Positions 28,519-38,250 of a DNA stretch of 64,000 nucleotides are shown here, piece by piece. The translations under genes were made by a program, and so were the position numbers. Source of the stretch: JANPIX01 sp031425195. GTDB taxonomy: Bacteria; Pseudomonadota; Alphaproteobacteria; Rhodobacterales; Rhodobacteraceae. Under the pieces are notes generated by a model, which was not told where the DNA came from, ran no database searches, and was given only the letters and a program-made list of their open reading frames with translations. Each line of letters starts with the position of its first letter. Within the stretch, counting starts at the first letter, position 1. Location of the stretch: the NCBI GenBank assembly GCA_031425195.1, contig JANPIX010000018.1, positions 1 to 64,000 of the forward strand, written 5' to 3'.

Positions 28519-29832
28519 CTAGAACAGATCAAAGTTTGCGGCAGTCAGGGCGGCAACACCCTGCAATTCCACAATTTTGATCCGGCCTATGCCTCCCGTG
28601 CCATCCTCGTCCCAATACAAGGTGCCCGCATCGAAAATGAAGGTGCCCACGGCGGCTGTGGCGGCACTGCCATTCACCAGGGTCAGCGTCGTCGCCATGT
28701 TGTCAAAACGCCCTGTGTTGAACTGCAGCACATCGCGACCGCTGCCCGAGGCTGCAAAATCGGTGATCACATCATCGTTGCCGATTTCATCCGCGCTGCG
28801 CCAATAGAACTCGTCCTGACCACCGCTTCCCGTCATCGTGTCATCACCGACGCGGCCCTGAATGCGGTTGTCGGCTTTGGAGCCGATCAACCTGTCGTCG
28901 TAACTGGTCGCAAAAATGTCCTCCATGCTGATCAGGGTGTCGCGCTGACCAAAGCTGTCGATGGCGAACCCCTTGATCACGCCTTTGGTGATGCTGGTTT
29001 GCAGATCGACGGTGATCCCGCGTGTGCCGCCAAGGTGTTCTTCGTCATAATAAACCGCCAGATCCCGCCCCTTGCCGCCGTTCAACACATCGCGGCCGCG
29101 CGACCCTGCGAATTCGTCATTCGCGTCAGACCCCAGAAACGTGTCATTGAACCGCGACCCGTACACGGCCTCGACCCCGATGATTTTGTCGGTAAATCCC
29201 CAGCAGTCAGTAACGGTCTTCTGCACCATGTTCACATTGATGCCCCGAAAGGCGCTGAAACCTTCGTTGAATGCAGTTTCGCTGTAAGACAGGGTGTCAA
29301 AGCCTGCCCCGCCGTTCACCGTGTCACGGCCTCCGCCGCACCAGATGTAATCATCGCCGCCCTTCATCTCCAATCGGTCGTTGCCGTCCATAAATCCGGC
29401 AAGTGCCTGGTTGTCATCACCTGCGGTTCCGATGATCGTGTCATTCCCGAGCAAAAGATGCGACCACGCCATCTTGCCGTCCGGCCCGATCCCGTCCTCC
29501 TGCTGCCAACCGAACATGTCACTGAAAATCTGCGGCAGATCGCGTGAGATGCCGGTGCCCGAAAACTGGTCGATGGTCAGAACCAGATTGCCGTCCGGGT
29601 CATAGACCTTGACGGCTGAAATAGTCCCGGCTGTGGGAACATTCATGCCATCAAAGGCAAATCCTGTCCCGCTGATCCGCACCTCGTATCCGGCGAACGG
29701 GCTTGACCCGCTATGTTCCCAATTCAGGTTTGTCGAACTGACAACGTTGAAAAATGGATCTTCCGCCTCAAACAGCCGCCCCGGCCAGCTTTCCAGCCCG
29801 CTATAGCGGGCCGTCATAATAACACGTGCCAT
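28519..29832 (-). CDS. RTX calcium-binding repeat protein, large
   Basis: A 437-residue protein with no signal peptide. Glycine-rich calcium repeats occur in two blocks, about residues 165-215 (GNDTIIGTAGDDN, GGGRDTVNGGAGFDTLSY) and about 260-370 (GSRFNDTFLGSDANDEF, GSKADNRIQGRVGDDTM). The C-terminal LTAANFDLF fits a type I secretion end. Residues 1-150 are unrecognised. The start ATG 29830-29832 has GGGAGGA seven bases upstream. It lies between the DUF721 and mutY genes, which are usually direct neighbours in relatives (inference from memory), so it looks inserted. No exporter is nearby. Confidence 0.85.
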   Translation of the reverse strand: MARVIMTARYSGLESWPGRLFEAEDPFFNVVSSTNLNWEHSGSSPFAGYEVRISGTGFAFDGMNVPTAGTISAVKVYDPDGNLVLTIDQFSGTGISRDLPQIFSDMFGWQQEDGIGPDGKMAWSHLLLGNDTIIGTAGDDNQALAGFMDGNDRLEMKGGDDYIWCGGGRDTVNGGAGFDTLSYSETAFNEGFSAFRGINVNMVQKTVTDCWGFTDKIIGVEAVYGSRFNDTFLGSDANDEFAGSRGRDVLNGGKGRDLAVYYDEEHLGGTRGITVDLQTSITKGVIKGFAIDSFGQRDTLISMEDIFATSYDDRLIGSKADNRIQGRVGDDTMTGSGGQDEFYWRSADEIGNDDVITDFAASGSGRDVLQFNTGRFDNMATTLTLVNGSAATAAVGTFIFDAGTLYWDEDGTGGIGRIKIVELQGVAALTAANFDLF

Positions 29833-30005
29833 AATCAAGTCCTCCCATAGGTTGTGTGCAATCGTCGGACAATCCGACCGGCAAAATTCTGTGGTCGGTT
29901 CGCGATTCGGCAAAGCTCTTTTTTTGCAGCCATCGCCCGAAACCGGCCAAAAAAAAAATCGCCTTCCCCTATACACCCCCGGCTGCGTCCTTATGGTTGT
30001 GGCCG

Positions 30006-31058
30006 ATGACCGAAACCGAAATCCCCGATCTTCTTCTGGCCTGGTATGACCGTCACGCCCGCGTCATGCCGTGGCGTATCGCACCGCAGGATCGCGCGTC
30101 AGGCGTGCGCGCAGACCCGTACCGCATCTGGCTGTCCGAGGTGATGCTGCAACAAACCACCGTGGCCGCCGTGCGCGCCTATTTTCTTCGGTTCACGGCG
30201 CGCTGGCCCGGCGTGGCCGATCTTGCGGCGGCCCCCGATGCCGAGGTGATGGCCGAATGGGCAGGGCTCGGCTACTACGCCCGCGCGCGGAATCTGCTGA
30301 AAGGGGCGCGGGCCGTCATAGCGGATCATGCCGGCGTCTTCCCACCGACGCGCGACGCGCTTTTGACGCTTCCCGGTGTCGGCCCCTACACCGCCGCGGC
30401 GATTGCGGCGATTGCCTATGACGAACCCGTCACTGTGGTGGATGGCAATGTCGAACGGGTCATGGCGCGCCTGTTCGCCGTGGAAACCCCCATGCCCACG
30501 GCAAAGCCCGAACTCGTGCGTCTGGCCAACCGCCTGACGCCCACGCTTCGTCCAGGCGATTATGCGCAGGCGGTGATGGATCTGGGGGCCACGGTCTGCA
30601 CGCCGCGCAGTCCGGCCTGCGGTGTGTGTCCGCTGGTCATGGTCTGCGAGGGCAGGGCGCGCAATCTTCAGTCCACGCTGCCGCGCAAACTGGCGAAACC
30701 GGCCAAACCCGTGCGTCAGGGCACCATGTGGATCGCCCGCCGCGATGACGGGGCATGGCTTATGGAACAGCGCCCGGATCGTGGCCTGCTGGGCGGCATG
30801 CCCGGCTGGCCCGGAAGCGATTGGGACGGCACATCCGATATTGCACCGCCTCTGACCGCCCCATGGCGCGATGTGGGCGAGGTGCGCCACACCTTTACCC
30901 ATTTCCATCTTGTCCTGCGCGTTCTGGTAGCCAATGTCCCGGATGCGCCGCCCGCGCGGGGCGTCTTTGTCCTCGACGCCGCCTTCAACCCCGACGCCCT
31001 TCCCACTCTGATGCGCAAGGTGTTCGACCTTGCCCATGCTGCCATCCGTCACAGTTGA
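30006..31058 (+). CDS. mutY: A/G-specific adenine DNA glycosylase
   Basis: A 350-residue base-excision repair enzyme that removes adenine opposite 8-oxoguanine. The catalytic glutamate is in WLSEVMLQQTTV (E45). The helix-hairpin-helix is LPGVGPYTAAAIAA followed by VVDGNV, and the 4Fe-4S cysteines appear as CTPRSPACGVCPLVMVC. The C-terminal NUDIX-like domain (residues about 235-350) senses 8-oxoG. The start ATG 30006 (MTETEIPDLLL) is preferred over the longer upstream frame, although the ribosome site is weak. Confidence 0.95.
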   Translation: MTETEIPDLLLAWYDRHARVMPWRIAPQDRASGVRADPYRIWLSEVMLQQTTVAAVRAYFLRFTARWPGVADLAAAPDAEVMAEWAGLGYYARARNLLKGARAVIADHAGVFPPTRDALLTLPGVGPYTAAAIAAIAYDEPVTVVDGNVERVMARLFAVETPMPTAKPELVRLANRLTPTLRPGDYAQAVMDLGATVCTPRSPACGVCPLVMVCEGRARNLQSTLPRKLAKPAKPVRQGTMWIARRDDGAWLMEQRPDRGLLGGMPGWPGSDWDGTSDIAPPLTAPWRDVGEVRHTFTHFHLVLRVLVANVPDAPPARGVFVLDAAFNPDALPTLMRKVFDLAHAAIRHS

Positions 31059-31109
31059 GCCTGCGCGCGGCCAAGGTTACGGTCGCGCCATCACATGCAA
31101 AGGCCGCCC

Positions 31110-32243
31110 ATGCCAACCCCTTCTGCCCTTCCGTTCTGGCTGTCGCTGACGGTTCTGCCCCTTGCTGTGACAGGCGCAGTCTTCGGCGGCTGGACGGTGC
31201 TTTTGCTGCCGCTTTATGCCTGGGTGATGTTTTCCATCCTTGACGCCGTGACCGCGCTCGATGGTGGCAATCCCGACCCCGCCACGCCCGACAGCGCCTT
31301 GTTCTGGCACAGGGCGGTGACGATTGTCTGGGCACCCCTACAGATGCTGGTTCTGTTCGGACTGATCTTCTATGTCGCCCGCATCAGCCCCCTGTCGCCT
31401 TGGGAACAAACCGGGTTGTTCTTCGGGATGGGTGTCGTCTCCGGCACCATCGGCGTGAACTACGCGCATGAGTTGATGCACCAGAAGTCGCCCGCAGAAC
31501 GCTGGATGGCCGACATCCTGCTTGCCATGGTGCTGTATTCGCATTTCCGGTCAGAACATCTGCGCGTTCACCACCTGTATGTTGCCACCCCGCGCGATGC
31601 CGTGACCGCCCGCTATAACGAAGGCTTTCACCGGTTTTTCCCGCGCGTTCTGTTGCGCACGCCGCAGTCCGCCTGGGCGGCAGAGGCCGCCATGCTGGCC
31701 CGCCGTGGCCTGCCGCCCTTGCACCGCAGCAATCCGTTCTGGCGCTATGGCGCGCTGCAACTCGGGTTCATCGCCCTGTCGCTCGCGCTGGGCGGATGGC
31801 TGGGGCTTGCGTTGTTCGTTGGGCAGGCTCTCGTGGCGGTCTGGCAGCTGGAGCTTGTGAACTACGTCGAACACTATGGCCTGACCCGCCGCTATCTGGG
31901 CGAGGGCCGCTATGAACATGTCCAGCCCCGGCACAGCTGGAACGCCACCCACCGCGTCACGAACTGGCTTCTCATCAATCTGCAGCGCCATTCCGACCAT
32001 CACGCCAAACCGGATCGCCGCTTTCCGCTGCTGCAGACCTATGCGCCCGAACAGGCCCCGCATCTGCCCTTTGGCTATCCGGTGATGACGTCAATGGCGA
32101 TGATCCCCCCGCTCTGGAAACGGGTGATGAACCACCGGGTCAAGGCGTGGCGGCGTCAGCATTACCCTGACATCACCGACTGGAAACCGTATAACAAAGG
32201 GCTCAACCCCCTGCCACGCGGCGCTGCACGCGTGGGCAGCTAA
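31110..32243 (+). CDS. alkB: Alkane 1-monooxygenase (AlkB-type)
   Basis: A 377-residue integral-membrane di-iron hydroxylase. The histidine boxes are HELMHQ, EHLRVHH, NYVEHYG and LQRHSDHHA, the complete AlkB set, with about six hydrophobic spans. It would oxidise medium-chain alkanes or related lipids and needs rubredoxin and rubredoxin reductase, neither of which is in the window. ATG 31110 has AAGG six bases upstream; ATG 31095 is the alternative. It follows mutY by 51 bases and converges with the response regulator, stops overlapping by four bases. Confidence 0.92.
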   Translation: MPTPSALPFWLSLTVLPLAVTGAVFGGWTVLLLPLYAWVMFSILDAVTALDGGNPDPATPDSALFWHRAVTIVWAPLQMLVLFGLIFYVARISPLSPWEQTGLFFGMGVVSGTIGVNYAHELMHQKSPAERWMADILLAMVLYSHFRSEHLRVHHLYVATPRDAVTARYNEGFHRFFPRVLLRTPQSAWAAEAAMLARRGLPPLHRSNPFWRYGALQLGFIALSLALGGWLGLALFVGQALVAVWQLELVNYVEHYGLTRRYLGEGRYEHVQPRHSWNATHRVTNWLLINLQRHSDHHAKPDRRFPLLQTYAPEQAPHLPFGYPVMTSMAMIPPLWKRVMNHRVKAWRRQHYPDITDWKPYNKGLNPLPRGAARVGS

Positions 32244-32620
32244 CCCTGCGCCTGCGGCAGCATGTACAGACAACGGCGCAGGTCTATCGGCTTTTCACAG
32301 CGGGCAAAATCCGCATAGGCCGCGTCAAGCGCCGAACGGTCATAGCCTGTCGTGAACACGAACGGGATGCCCCGCGCGATCAGGACATCGGCCACCGGAT
32401 ACACCATTTCGCCGCCAAGGTTCACATCCAGAATCGCCGCGTCGGGTGCAGGTTCCGCCGTTGCCAGAAACGCCAGCACTTCAGGCACCCGCGCGATCGG
32501 CCCCAGAACTTCGGCCCCCATGTCCGACAGACTGTCGGCAATTTCCATCGCGACGATATATTCGTCCTCTACCAGCAGAATACGGCTGCCCTCTACCCAC
32601 GCCAGCGCCGCGTCACGCAT
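32240..32620 (-). CDS. Single-domain response regulator
   Basis: A 126-residue receiver domain only. The acidic pocket is in ILLVEDEY, the phospho-acceptor is D65 (AILDVNLGGE), the Thr in FVFTTGYD and the Lys in RCEKPIDL. Single-domain receivers paired with HWE kinases usually act as phosphate sinks or in relays to a DNA-binding regulator. The start ATG 32618-32620 overlaps the kinase stop by eight bases, so the two are translationally coupled and probably cognate. Confidence 0.92.
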   Translation of the reverse strand: MRDAALAWVEGSRILLVEDEYIVAMEIADSLSDMGAEVLGPIARVPEVLAFLATAEPAPDAAILDVNLGGEMVYPVADVLIARGIPFVFTTGYDRSALDAAYADFARCEKPIDLRRCLYMLPQAQG

Positions 32621-35600
32621 GCTGAACACCGGGGTTGACAGACAGGGGCAGGGTGATCCGGCATCGCACACCGTCGCTGCCCAATTCAAAGGTCGTCTCG
32701 GCACCCAACTGCATCGGCAGCGCCCGTTCAATCAGTTCACGGCCATATCCCCCGCCGGGCAAACCCGCATTTGCGTTCATTTTCACACCACTTTCGATCC
32801 AGTCCACCTGCAGGTATGGCTTGTCCGCCGCTTCGACCCGTGCCCAGCGCACCTCAAGCCGACCGTCCTTTGTGGACAATGCGCCATACTTCACCGCGTT
32901 CGTGGCCAGTTCGTGCAGGGCAAGCGACAAGGTCTGCACCGTCGATGACCGAAGCCGCAGGTTCGGCGGCCCGTCAAGCGTCACCTGTTCGCCCCATCCA
33001 TCCTGATCCAGTGCGCCCATCGCGCCCAGTTCGGCGCGGATCAATTCGTCAAACACCACGCGGTCCCCTTCATCCAGCCGTGACAGATGGCCCTGCACGC
33101 GCGCCAGTGCATCCACCCGGCTTTCGAAATCGGCGGCAAAGGCGGCGAGGTCGGTCTTGCCCCGGCGCGTGCGTCGGAACACACCCAGAACCACGGCCAT
33201 AAGGTTGCGCGTGCGATGCTGAAGTTCGGCGACCAGAACATGCAGCCGGTCCTGCATTTCGCGCAAATCCTGCACATCCGTCGTGGTGCCCAGCCATTCG
33301 ATCAGATTGCCCTTCTCGTCCACAACCTGCGTGGCCCGGCTCTGGAACCAGCGATAACTGCCCGTTTCCCCCTCGCGCACCCGGAACTCTGCCTCGAACG
33401 TGCCGGTGGCGCGCGCTTTGTCCCACGCATCCATTGCCGCCGCGCGGTCACTGGGGTGGATCGTATCCAGCCAGCCCAACCCGTGGCTGTCTTCTTCGCT
33501 TTGGCCGGTAAAGGTGGTCCATTGCGGACTGGCCCAGTTCCAGTGCCCATAGCCAACGGCCCGCCACACCAGTTGCGGTATTCCCTCGGTCAATGTCCGC
33601 AGCCGCAACTCGCTTTCCACAATCGCCGCCTGCGCGTGTTTCAGTTTGGTCACGTCCTGACCGATGCCTGCCAGACGCGCAACATTGCCCTGACCATCCG
33701 ACAAGGGGAAATCAGTATCCCTGATCCAGCGGATACCACCGTCCGACGGCCGTCTGATCCGGAATTCATGCGTCACGCGTTCGCCGCCGCGGACCCGGCG
33801 GAACGCCGCCAGCACGCTCGCCCGATCTTCCGGCAGGATCAGGCCCAGCCAATGACGAAAATCATTTTCGCGGGCAAGATGTTCACGCTCGTCGCCATAG
33901 ATCGTTTCGAACGCCGGGCTGACATATTCGAACTGCATGCTGTCCGCATTTCTGATCCAGATCACGTCTGTCGACGTTTCCGCGAACTGCCGGAACAGCC
34001 CTTCGCTGGCGCGAAGCCGCGCTTCGGTTGCCCGCCGCTCGGTCACGTCCTGCCCGACCTTCACATATCCCGTAAGTTCACCGCCCGAGTTGAACAAAGG
34101 CCGAATTGTGCCTTCGATAAAAACCCGCGTCCCATCCTTGCGCAGGTGCCACCGCACGTCGGGGGCCTGTCCGCGATCAAACGACGTGCGGCGTTCCCAC
34201 TCGGGAACATCCTGCGCAATATCTTCGGGCGTGAAGGTCACGCTGATGCTTTGCCCCACGATTTCCTCTGTGGTCCAGCCCAGCACTGTCAATGCACCCC
34301 GTGACCAGGTTTCCACGATCCCATGCGGGTCGGTTGTCATGATCGCATAGTCCTGCGCCGTTTCCAGAATGGCGCGCAACCGGCCCTCGCTTTCGCGCAG
34401 GTCCACCTCGGCCCCGGCCCGCTCGCCGGCCGCCCATGCCCTGTCGGCCACTTCCCGAACCAGATCAAGCTCTTCAACCTGCCATTCGCGTGGCGCTTCC
34501 GAAACCACCATCAACGCGCCCACCAGCAGGCCCGCCCGGGTCAGCGGGATGCAGACGAACGCCTTGCCCCCGAAACGCGCCAGCGCCATCCGCTCCTCAT
34601 CGGAAATGTCGGGGTCGATGTCCGTGTCCGTCGAAAACAGCAGTCTGTTCCAACGATGTCTTTCCACAAAGGCCAGCGGGAAAATGCCCTCATCACCAGC
34701 AGGCAGGGGTGCCGCATCCGAGGCCGCAACATCCGCCTCCAAACGCAGCATGTCGTCGCGGACGTTCAGAAAACACACGCGGCTTGCTGCCAGATAGGTC
34801 CGCAGCAATCCCATCGCCGCGCGGTTCAATGTCTGCGCGTCCCCCGATTGTGCAAGCGCATCACTTAAACGCAGCAGAAAATCCTGCCGTTCCACATTGG
34901 CACTCAGCGCCCGCTCTGTCCGCTTGCGCTCCGAGATGTCGCGGAACACCAGGGCCACCCGCCTGCTGTCCGTTCCACCAATGCGCGAAGCGTAAACTTC
35001 GAACCAGCGCCCCATCGTCGCCGCCCGCATTTCGAACCGATCGCCCGATCCGGTCGTTGCCACGGCGCCGTAACGGTCGAACCACGATTGTTCCAGATCG
35101 GGCAGTAGTTGCCGCGCCGTCCTGCCGATCACATCAACCAGCCCGGTCTGCGTCTCGAACGCCTCATTCCCCTCGAGAAACCGATAGTCGAACGGGTTGC
35201 CGTCGCCATCGAACAACATTTCGATCACGCAGAACCCTTCATCGATGGATTGGAACAAAGTGCGGTAACTTTCCTCGCGCTCCACCAGTGCCGCTTCCAC
35301 ATGGGCGCGTTCCACTGCCGCCCAAGTCCGCTCTGCCGTTGCCTCGATCAGCCGGATTTCAAGCATGGTCCAATCGCGCACCGACGCGTGGCTCACGACA
35401 AAAGCGGCGACCAGCCTGCCATTCTTGGTCAGGGGCACCGCAACAAAGGCGTGAATCCCCATGCGCAAATGGGCCTTGCGCTCTTCCTGTGACAGCTGCT
35501 CGGCCTCGGTGATGTTCGCAATCACCATCGTCCGGTCCGCCATCATCCCGCTCACCAGATTGGTGCCAAAATCCTGTATCCGAAACGATCCGACAAGAAG

Positions 35601-36287
35601 CGGAACCCCCGGTTCCACATAGTTCCGCCAGACAGACAGATGTTCATCATCCACATCCATCTCGCCATAAGCCACACGGCTGACTTTCAGATACGAACCC
35701 AGCACCATCGCCGCCGTTTCCTGAATCGCCACCGGATTGCCAAGCGGTCGCAGCGCATCGCTCAGTCGCAAAAGATAGGCTTTTTCATCCTCGCTTTCGC
35801 GCAACAGCCTGTCCGATTGCAACCGTGCGCCAACTTCATAGCCCGCGATCTGCACGGCGAACACCTTGCCCGAACTGTTCCACACCGGGGTCAGGTAAAG
35901 GTCAAACACCTCGCCGCCTGCAACGCTGGTATCATGGGGAACATGTGTCAGATGGACAGTTTCACCCGCAAAGGCGCGGTCGAAATGCGGTGCGATGACG
36001 CGAAACCCCTCGGGCCAGATCTCGGGCAGGCTCTTGCCCAACGCCCCGGGATGCCGTGCCCCGTAAATCTGGGCCAGCCGGTCGTTGTAGATAAAAATCC
36101 GCTCCGGCCCTATGGCAACCGACGCCACCATCGCATTGGCAAGGGTAAAGGAAACGATGGCCTGCAATTCCGGCGGCCACGTGCTGATCGGGCCAAGCGG
36201 CGTCGTTTCCCAGGGGAAAGATCGGATATCAGCGGCCATTCCCCCGTCTCCCGACAGCCAAGGCGCCAAGCCGCTTTTCTGATCCAT
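32613..36287 (-). CDS. HWE-family sensor histidine kinase with PAS/GAF array
   Basis: A 1,224-residue soluble sensor kinase with no membrane spans. Order by eye: PAS-like module (20-150), GAF (175-325), PAS (340-455), GAF (465-615), PAS (625-745), PAS (755-875), PAS (885-1005), then the HWE kinase. The phospho-acceptor is H1024 in AELQHRTRNLMAVV, the N box is LHELATNAVKYGALS and the HWE motif appears as VDWIESG; GGGYGRELIERAL is the G box. The sensed signals are unknown. ATG 36285-36287 follows TAAGG; an upstream TTG adds two residues. It is coupled to the downstream receiver gene. Confidence 0.93.
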   Translation of the reverse strand: MDQKSGLAPWLSGDGGMAADIRSFPWETTPLGPISTWPPELQAIVSFTLANAMVASVAIGPERIFIYNDRLAQIYGARHPGALGKSLPEIWPEGFRVIAPHFDRAFAGETVHLTHVPHDTSVAGGEVFDLYLTPVWNSSGKVFAVQIAGYEVGARLQSDRLLRESEDEKAYLLRLSDALRPLGNPVAIQETAAMVLGSYLKVSRVAYGEMDVDDEHLSVWRNYVEPGVPLLVGSFRIQDFGTNLVSGMMADRTMVIANITEAEQLSQEERKAHLRMGIHAFVAVPLTKNGRLVAAFVVSHASVRDWTMLEIRLIEATAERTWAAVERAHVEAALVEREESYRTLFQSIDEGFCVIEMLFDGDGNPFDYRFLEGNEAFETQTGLVDVIGRTARQLLPDLEQSWFDRYGAVATTGSGDRFEMRAATMGRWFEVYASRIGGTDSRRVALVFRDISERKRTERALSANVERQDFLLRLSDALAQSGDAQTLNRAAMGLLRTYLAASRVCFLNVRDDMLRLEADVAASDAAPLPAGDEGIFPLAFVERHRWNRLLFSTDTDIDPDISDEERMALARFGGKAFVCIPLTRAGLLVGALMVVSEAPREWQVEELDLVREVADRAWAAGERAGAEVDLRESEGRLRAILETAQDYAIMTTDPHGIVETWSRGALTVLGWTTEEIVGQSISVTFTPEDIAQDVPEWERRTSFDRGQAPDVRWHLRKDGTRVFIEGTIRPLFNSGGELTGYVKVGQDVTERRATEARLRASEGLFRQFAETSTDVIWIRNADSMQFEYVSPAFETIYGDEREHLARENDFRHWLGLILPEDRASVLAAFRRVRGGERVTHEFRIRRPSDGGIRWIRDTDFPLSDGQGNVARLAGIGQDVTKLKHAQAAIVESELRLRTLTEGIPQLVWRAVGYGHWNWASPQWTTFTGQSEEDSHGLGWLDTIHPSDRAAAMDAWDKARATGTFEAEFRVREGETGSYRWFQSRATQVVDEKGNLIEWLGTTTDVQDLREMQDRLHVLVAELQHRTRNLMAVVLGVFRRTRRGKTDLAAFAADFESRVDALARVQGHLSRLDEGDRVVFDELIRAELGAMGALDQDGWGEQVTLDGPPNLRLRSSTVQTLSLALHELATNAVKYGALSTKDGRLEVRWARVEAADKPYLQVDWIESGVKMNANAGLPGGGYGRELIERALPMQLGAETTFELGSDGVRCRITLPLSVNPGVQHA

Positions 36288-36418
36288 AACCAAACCTTAC
36301 CTCGAAGTTTCGATTAACGTGCCTTTATATTGCCGGTTCCCAGCCAAATGAAATAAAATTACCGCATGAAAATGCCTGCCGTTTCCGGCAGGCAACTCTG
36401 GTGCGTTCGGTATCGGGC

Positions 36419-36919
36419 TTAGTAGATCAGGCTGTCATACACCCCAAACGCGCCTGCCCGGCTCGACAATTGCGCGCCGTTGCCGCTGTCACGGGCATAG
36501 GCCACCACGGCATTATAGGTGCCCGGCCCGAAGGTTGCATCAATCCCGCTGCGGTAATAGCCTTGCTGCGCAAGCCGCTGCTGAATGACCCGGCGCTCGG
36601 CGGCGGCATAGCTGTTGAAGGCAAGTGCGGCAGGCGTCTGATAGATCGACACCGCATAGCTGCGCACGGGTTCCTGATACACCGGCTGTTGGTAAACCGG
36701 CTGTTGATACCCGCGTCGCGGATAGACGGGTTGTTGCACCTGTTGCTGGCGGGCGCGCTGCGTATCCTTGATCAGCGCAGTCACAAGCAGGGTCGCCGCA
36801 ACCCCTTTCAGAAAGTTCTGTTCGTTCTTGCCCCAGGCTTGGGCAGGGGCGGCAGAGGCAAAACTCAGGCTCAGTGCCGTCACAGCGGCAGTGGCAGTCT
36901 TGATGACAGTGGGCAGCAT
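36419..36919 (-). CDS. Exported protein with Q/P/Y-rich linker and peptidoglycan-binding-like end
   Basis: A 166-residue protein. The signal peptide MLPTVIKTATAAVTALSL is cleaved near APAQA. A linker of QQPVYQQPVYQEP units (residues about 60-90) leads to a C-terminal segment, LAQQGYYRSGIDATFGPGTYNAVVAYARDSG, that resembles a PG_binding_1 repeat (about residues 118-150). Periplasmic, probably cell-wall associated; the biochemical function is unknown. ATG 36917-36919 has GGAT upstream. Confidence 0.75.
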   Translation of the reverse strand: MLPTVIKTATAAVTALSLSFASAAPAQAWGKNEQNFLKGVAATLLVTALIKDTQRARQQQVQQPVYPRRGYQQPVYQQPVYQEPVRSYAVSIYQTPAALAFNSYAAAERRVIQQRLAQQGYYRSGIDATFGPGTYNAVVAYARDSGNGAQLSSRAGAFGVYDSLIY

Positions 36920-37019
36920 GTCACGGATCCTTTCGGGATATGTGTTTCGATGCCCCGAACATGGGCCGCCCTGCCGCGCTAGGCAAAATCGCCGTGCTGA
37001 TAGGCGATAACACTGGTGA

Positions 37020-38219
37020 TCAGGGCGTAGTCGCACCCGCTCTGGCGTGCTGTCCGGGCCGCCCATCCGCCAATATCCGCTGTGCCGCATGCAGCCCCGC
37101 CCAGCGCCCCGTAGCCCAGCAGCCGGTCAACAGATAACCGCCCGTCGGCGCCTCCCAGTCCAGCATTTCGCCACAGGCGAATACGCCCGGCACAGCCCGC
37201 AACTCCAACTCTTCGGTCAGACTGTCCGCCGTGATGCCCCCGGCCACCGAAATCGCCTCGTCCATCGGACGTGGCCCCGTCAACGGCACCACCAGCGATT
37301 TCATCGCGGCAACCGGGTCCATCCCGCGCCCGAACTCCATCACCAACGCCTGCGCCACCGCACTCAGCCCCACCTTGCGCAGGCAGTTCGCGAACGTCTC
37401 TCCGGTCCGCATTTTCGCCAGCTTTGCGGTCAATGCCTCCACCGAAAGGTCAGGCAGGAAATCGACGGACAGTGCCGCACCGTCGCGCAGGGCACGGCTG
37501 ATGGCATAGATGCCGCCGCCCTCGACTCCCTTTGCCGACACCACGAATTCGCCCCGCACCCGCATGTTGCCTGCGGTCAGCGCCACGGCCTTGACGGGGC
37601 TACCGAAATGCCGCGTCATGTGATCCGACCACGCCACGGTGAACCCCATGTTGGCAGGCTTGAACGGCGCAATCGTCACACCCCTGTCAATCAGCCAAGG
37701 CACCCAGGCGGCGTCCGACCCCAGCCGCGCCCAGCTTGCCCCGCCCAGCGCCAGAACAGTGACGCTGGGCAACATCTGCTGCCGCCCGTCCGGCGTGTCA
37801 AAGGCCAGGTCGGCCCCGTCCCATCCGACCCACCGCCACCGCGTGCGGATCTCGACGCCACCTGCCGCAAGCCGCGCCAGTATCGCGCGCAACAAGGGCG
37901 ATGCCTTCATCGCCACCGGGAACACCCGCCCCGATGATCCGGTGAACACATCCTGCCCCAGACCCCGGCACCACTCCTGCACTTCATCCGGGCCGAAATC
38001 CTGCAAGGCGCGGTCGGCCACGCCGGGCGAGAACGCCGCCTGAAACGCCGGGCGCGGTTCCGCCTTGGTGACGTTCAAACCCGATTTACCCGCCATCAGG
38101 AACTTGCGCCCCACTGTGGGCATCGCCTCGGCCACCACAACTGTCAGCCCGGCCTGCGCCAAAACCTCTGCCGCCATCAGCCCGGCAGGGCCGGCCCCGA
38201 TCACCAACGCATCTGTCAT
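37020..38219 (-). CDS. HI0933/YhiN-like flavoprotein (TIGR03862 type)
   Basis: A 399-residue FAD-dependent protein. The dinucleotide fold is ALVIGAGPAGLMAAEVLAQAG at the N-terminus (positions 4-24, landmark), then GRKFLMAGKSGLNVT, AGGITADSLTEELELRAVPG and the terminal GGYLLTGCWATGRWAG. The family is called a predicted NAD(P)/FAD-dependent oxidoreductase with unknown substrate. The end is cut short of nothing obvious; the length matches relatives. It stands alone between the PG-binding gene and the winged-helix gene. Confidence 0.87.
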   Translation of the reverse strand: MTDALVIGAGPAGLMAAEVLAQAGLTVVVAEAMPTVGRKFLMAGKSGLNVTKAEPRPAFQAAFSPGVADRALQDFGPDEVQEWCRGLGQDVFTGSSGRVFPVAMKASPLLRAILARLAAGGVEIRTRWRWVGWDGADLAFDTPDGRQQMLPSVTVLALGGASWARLGSDAAWVPWLIDRGVTIAPFKPANMGFTVAWSDHMTRHFGSPVKAVALTAGNMRVRGEFVVSAKGVEGGGIYAISRALRDGAALSVDFLPDLSVEALTAKLAKMRTGETFANCLRKVGLSAVAQALVMEFGRGMDPVAAMKSLVVPLTGPRPMDEAISVAGGITADSLTEELELRAVPGVFACGEMLDWEAPTGGYLLTGCWATGRWAGLHAAQRILADGRPGQHARAGATTP

Positions 38220-38250
38220 TGCTTGTTCCCCGGGCCGTGGACCGCCCGCC

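Noticed and set aside
29866..29878. GTCGG/CCGAC dyad before mutY as an operator
   Set aside because: Five-base arms are too short to distinguish from chance in GC-rich DNA.
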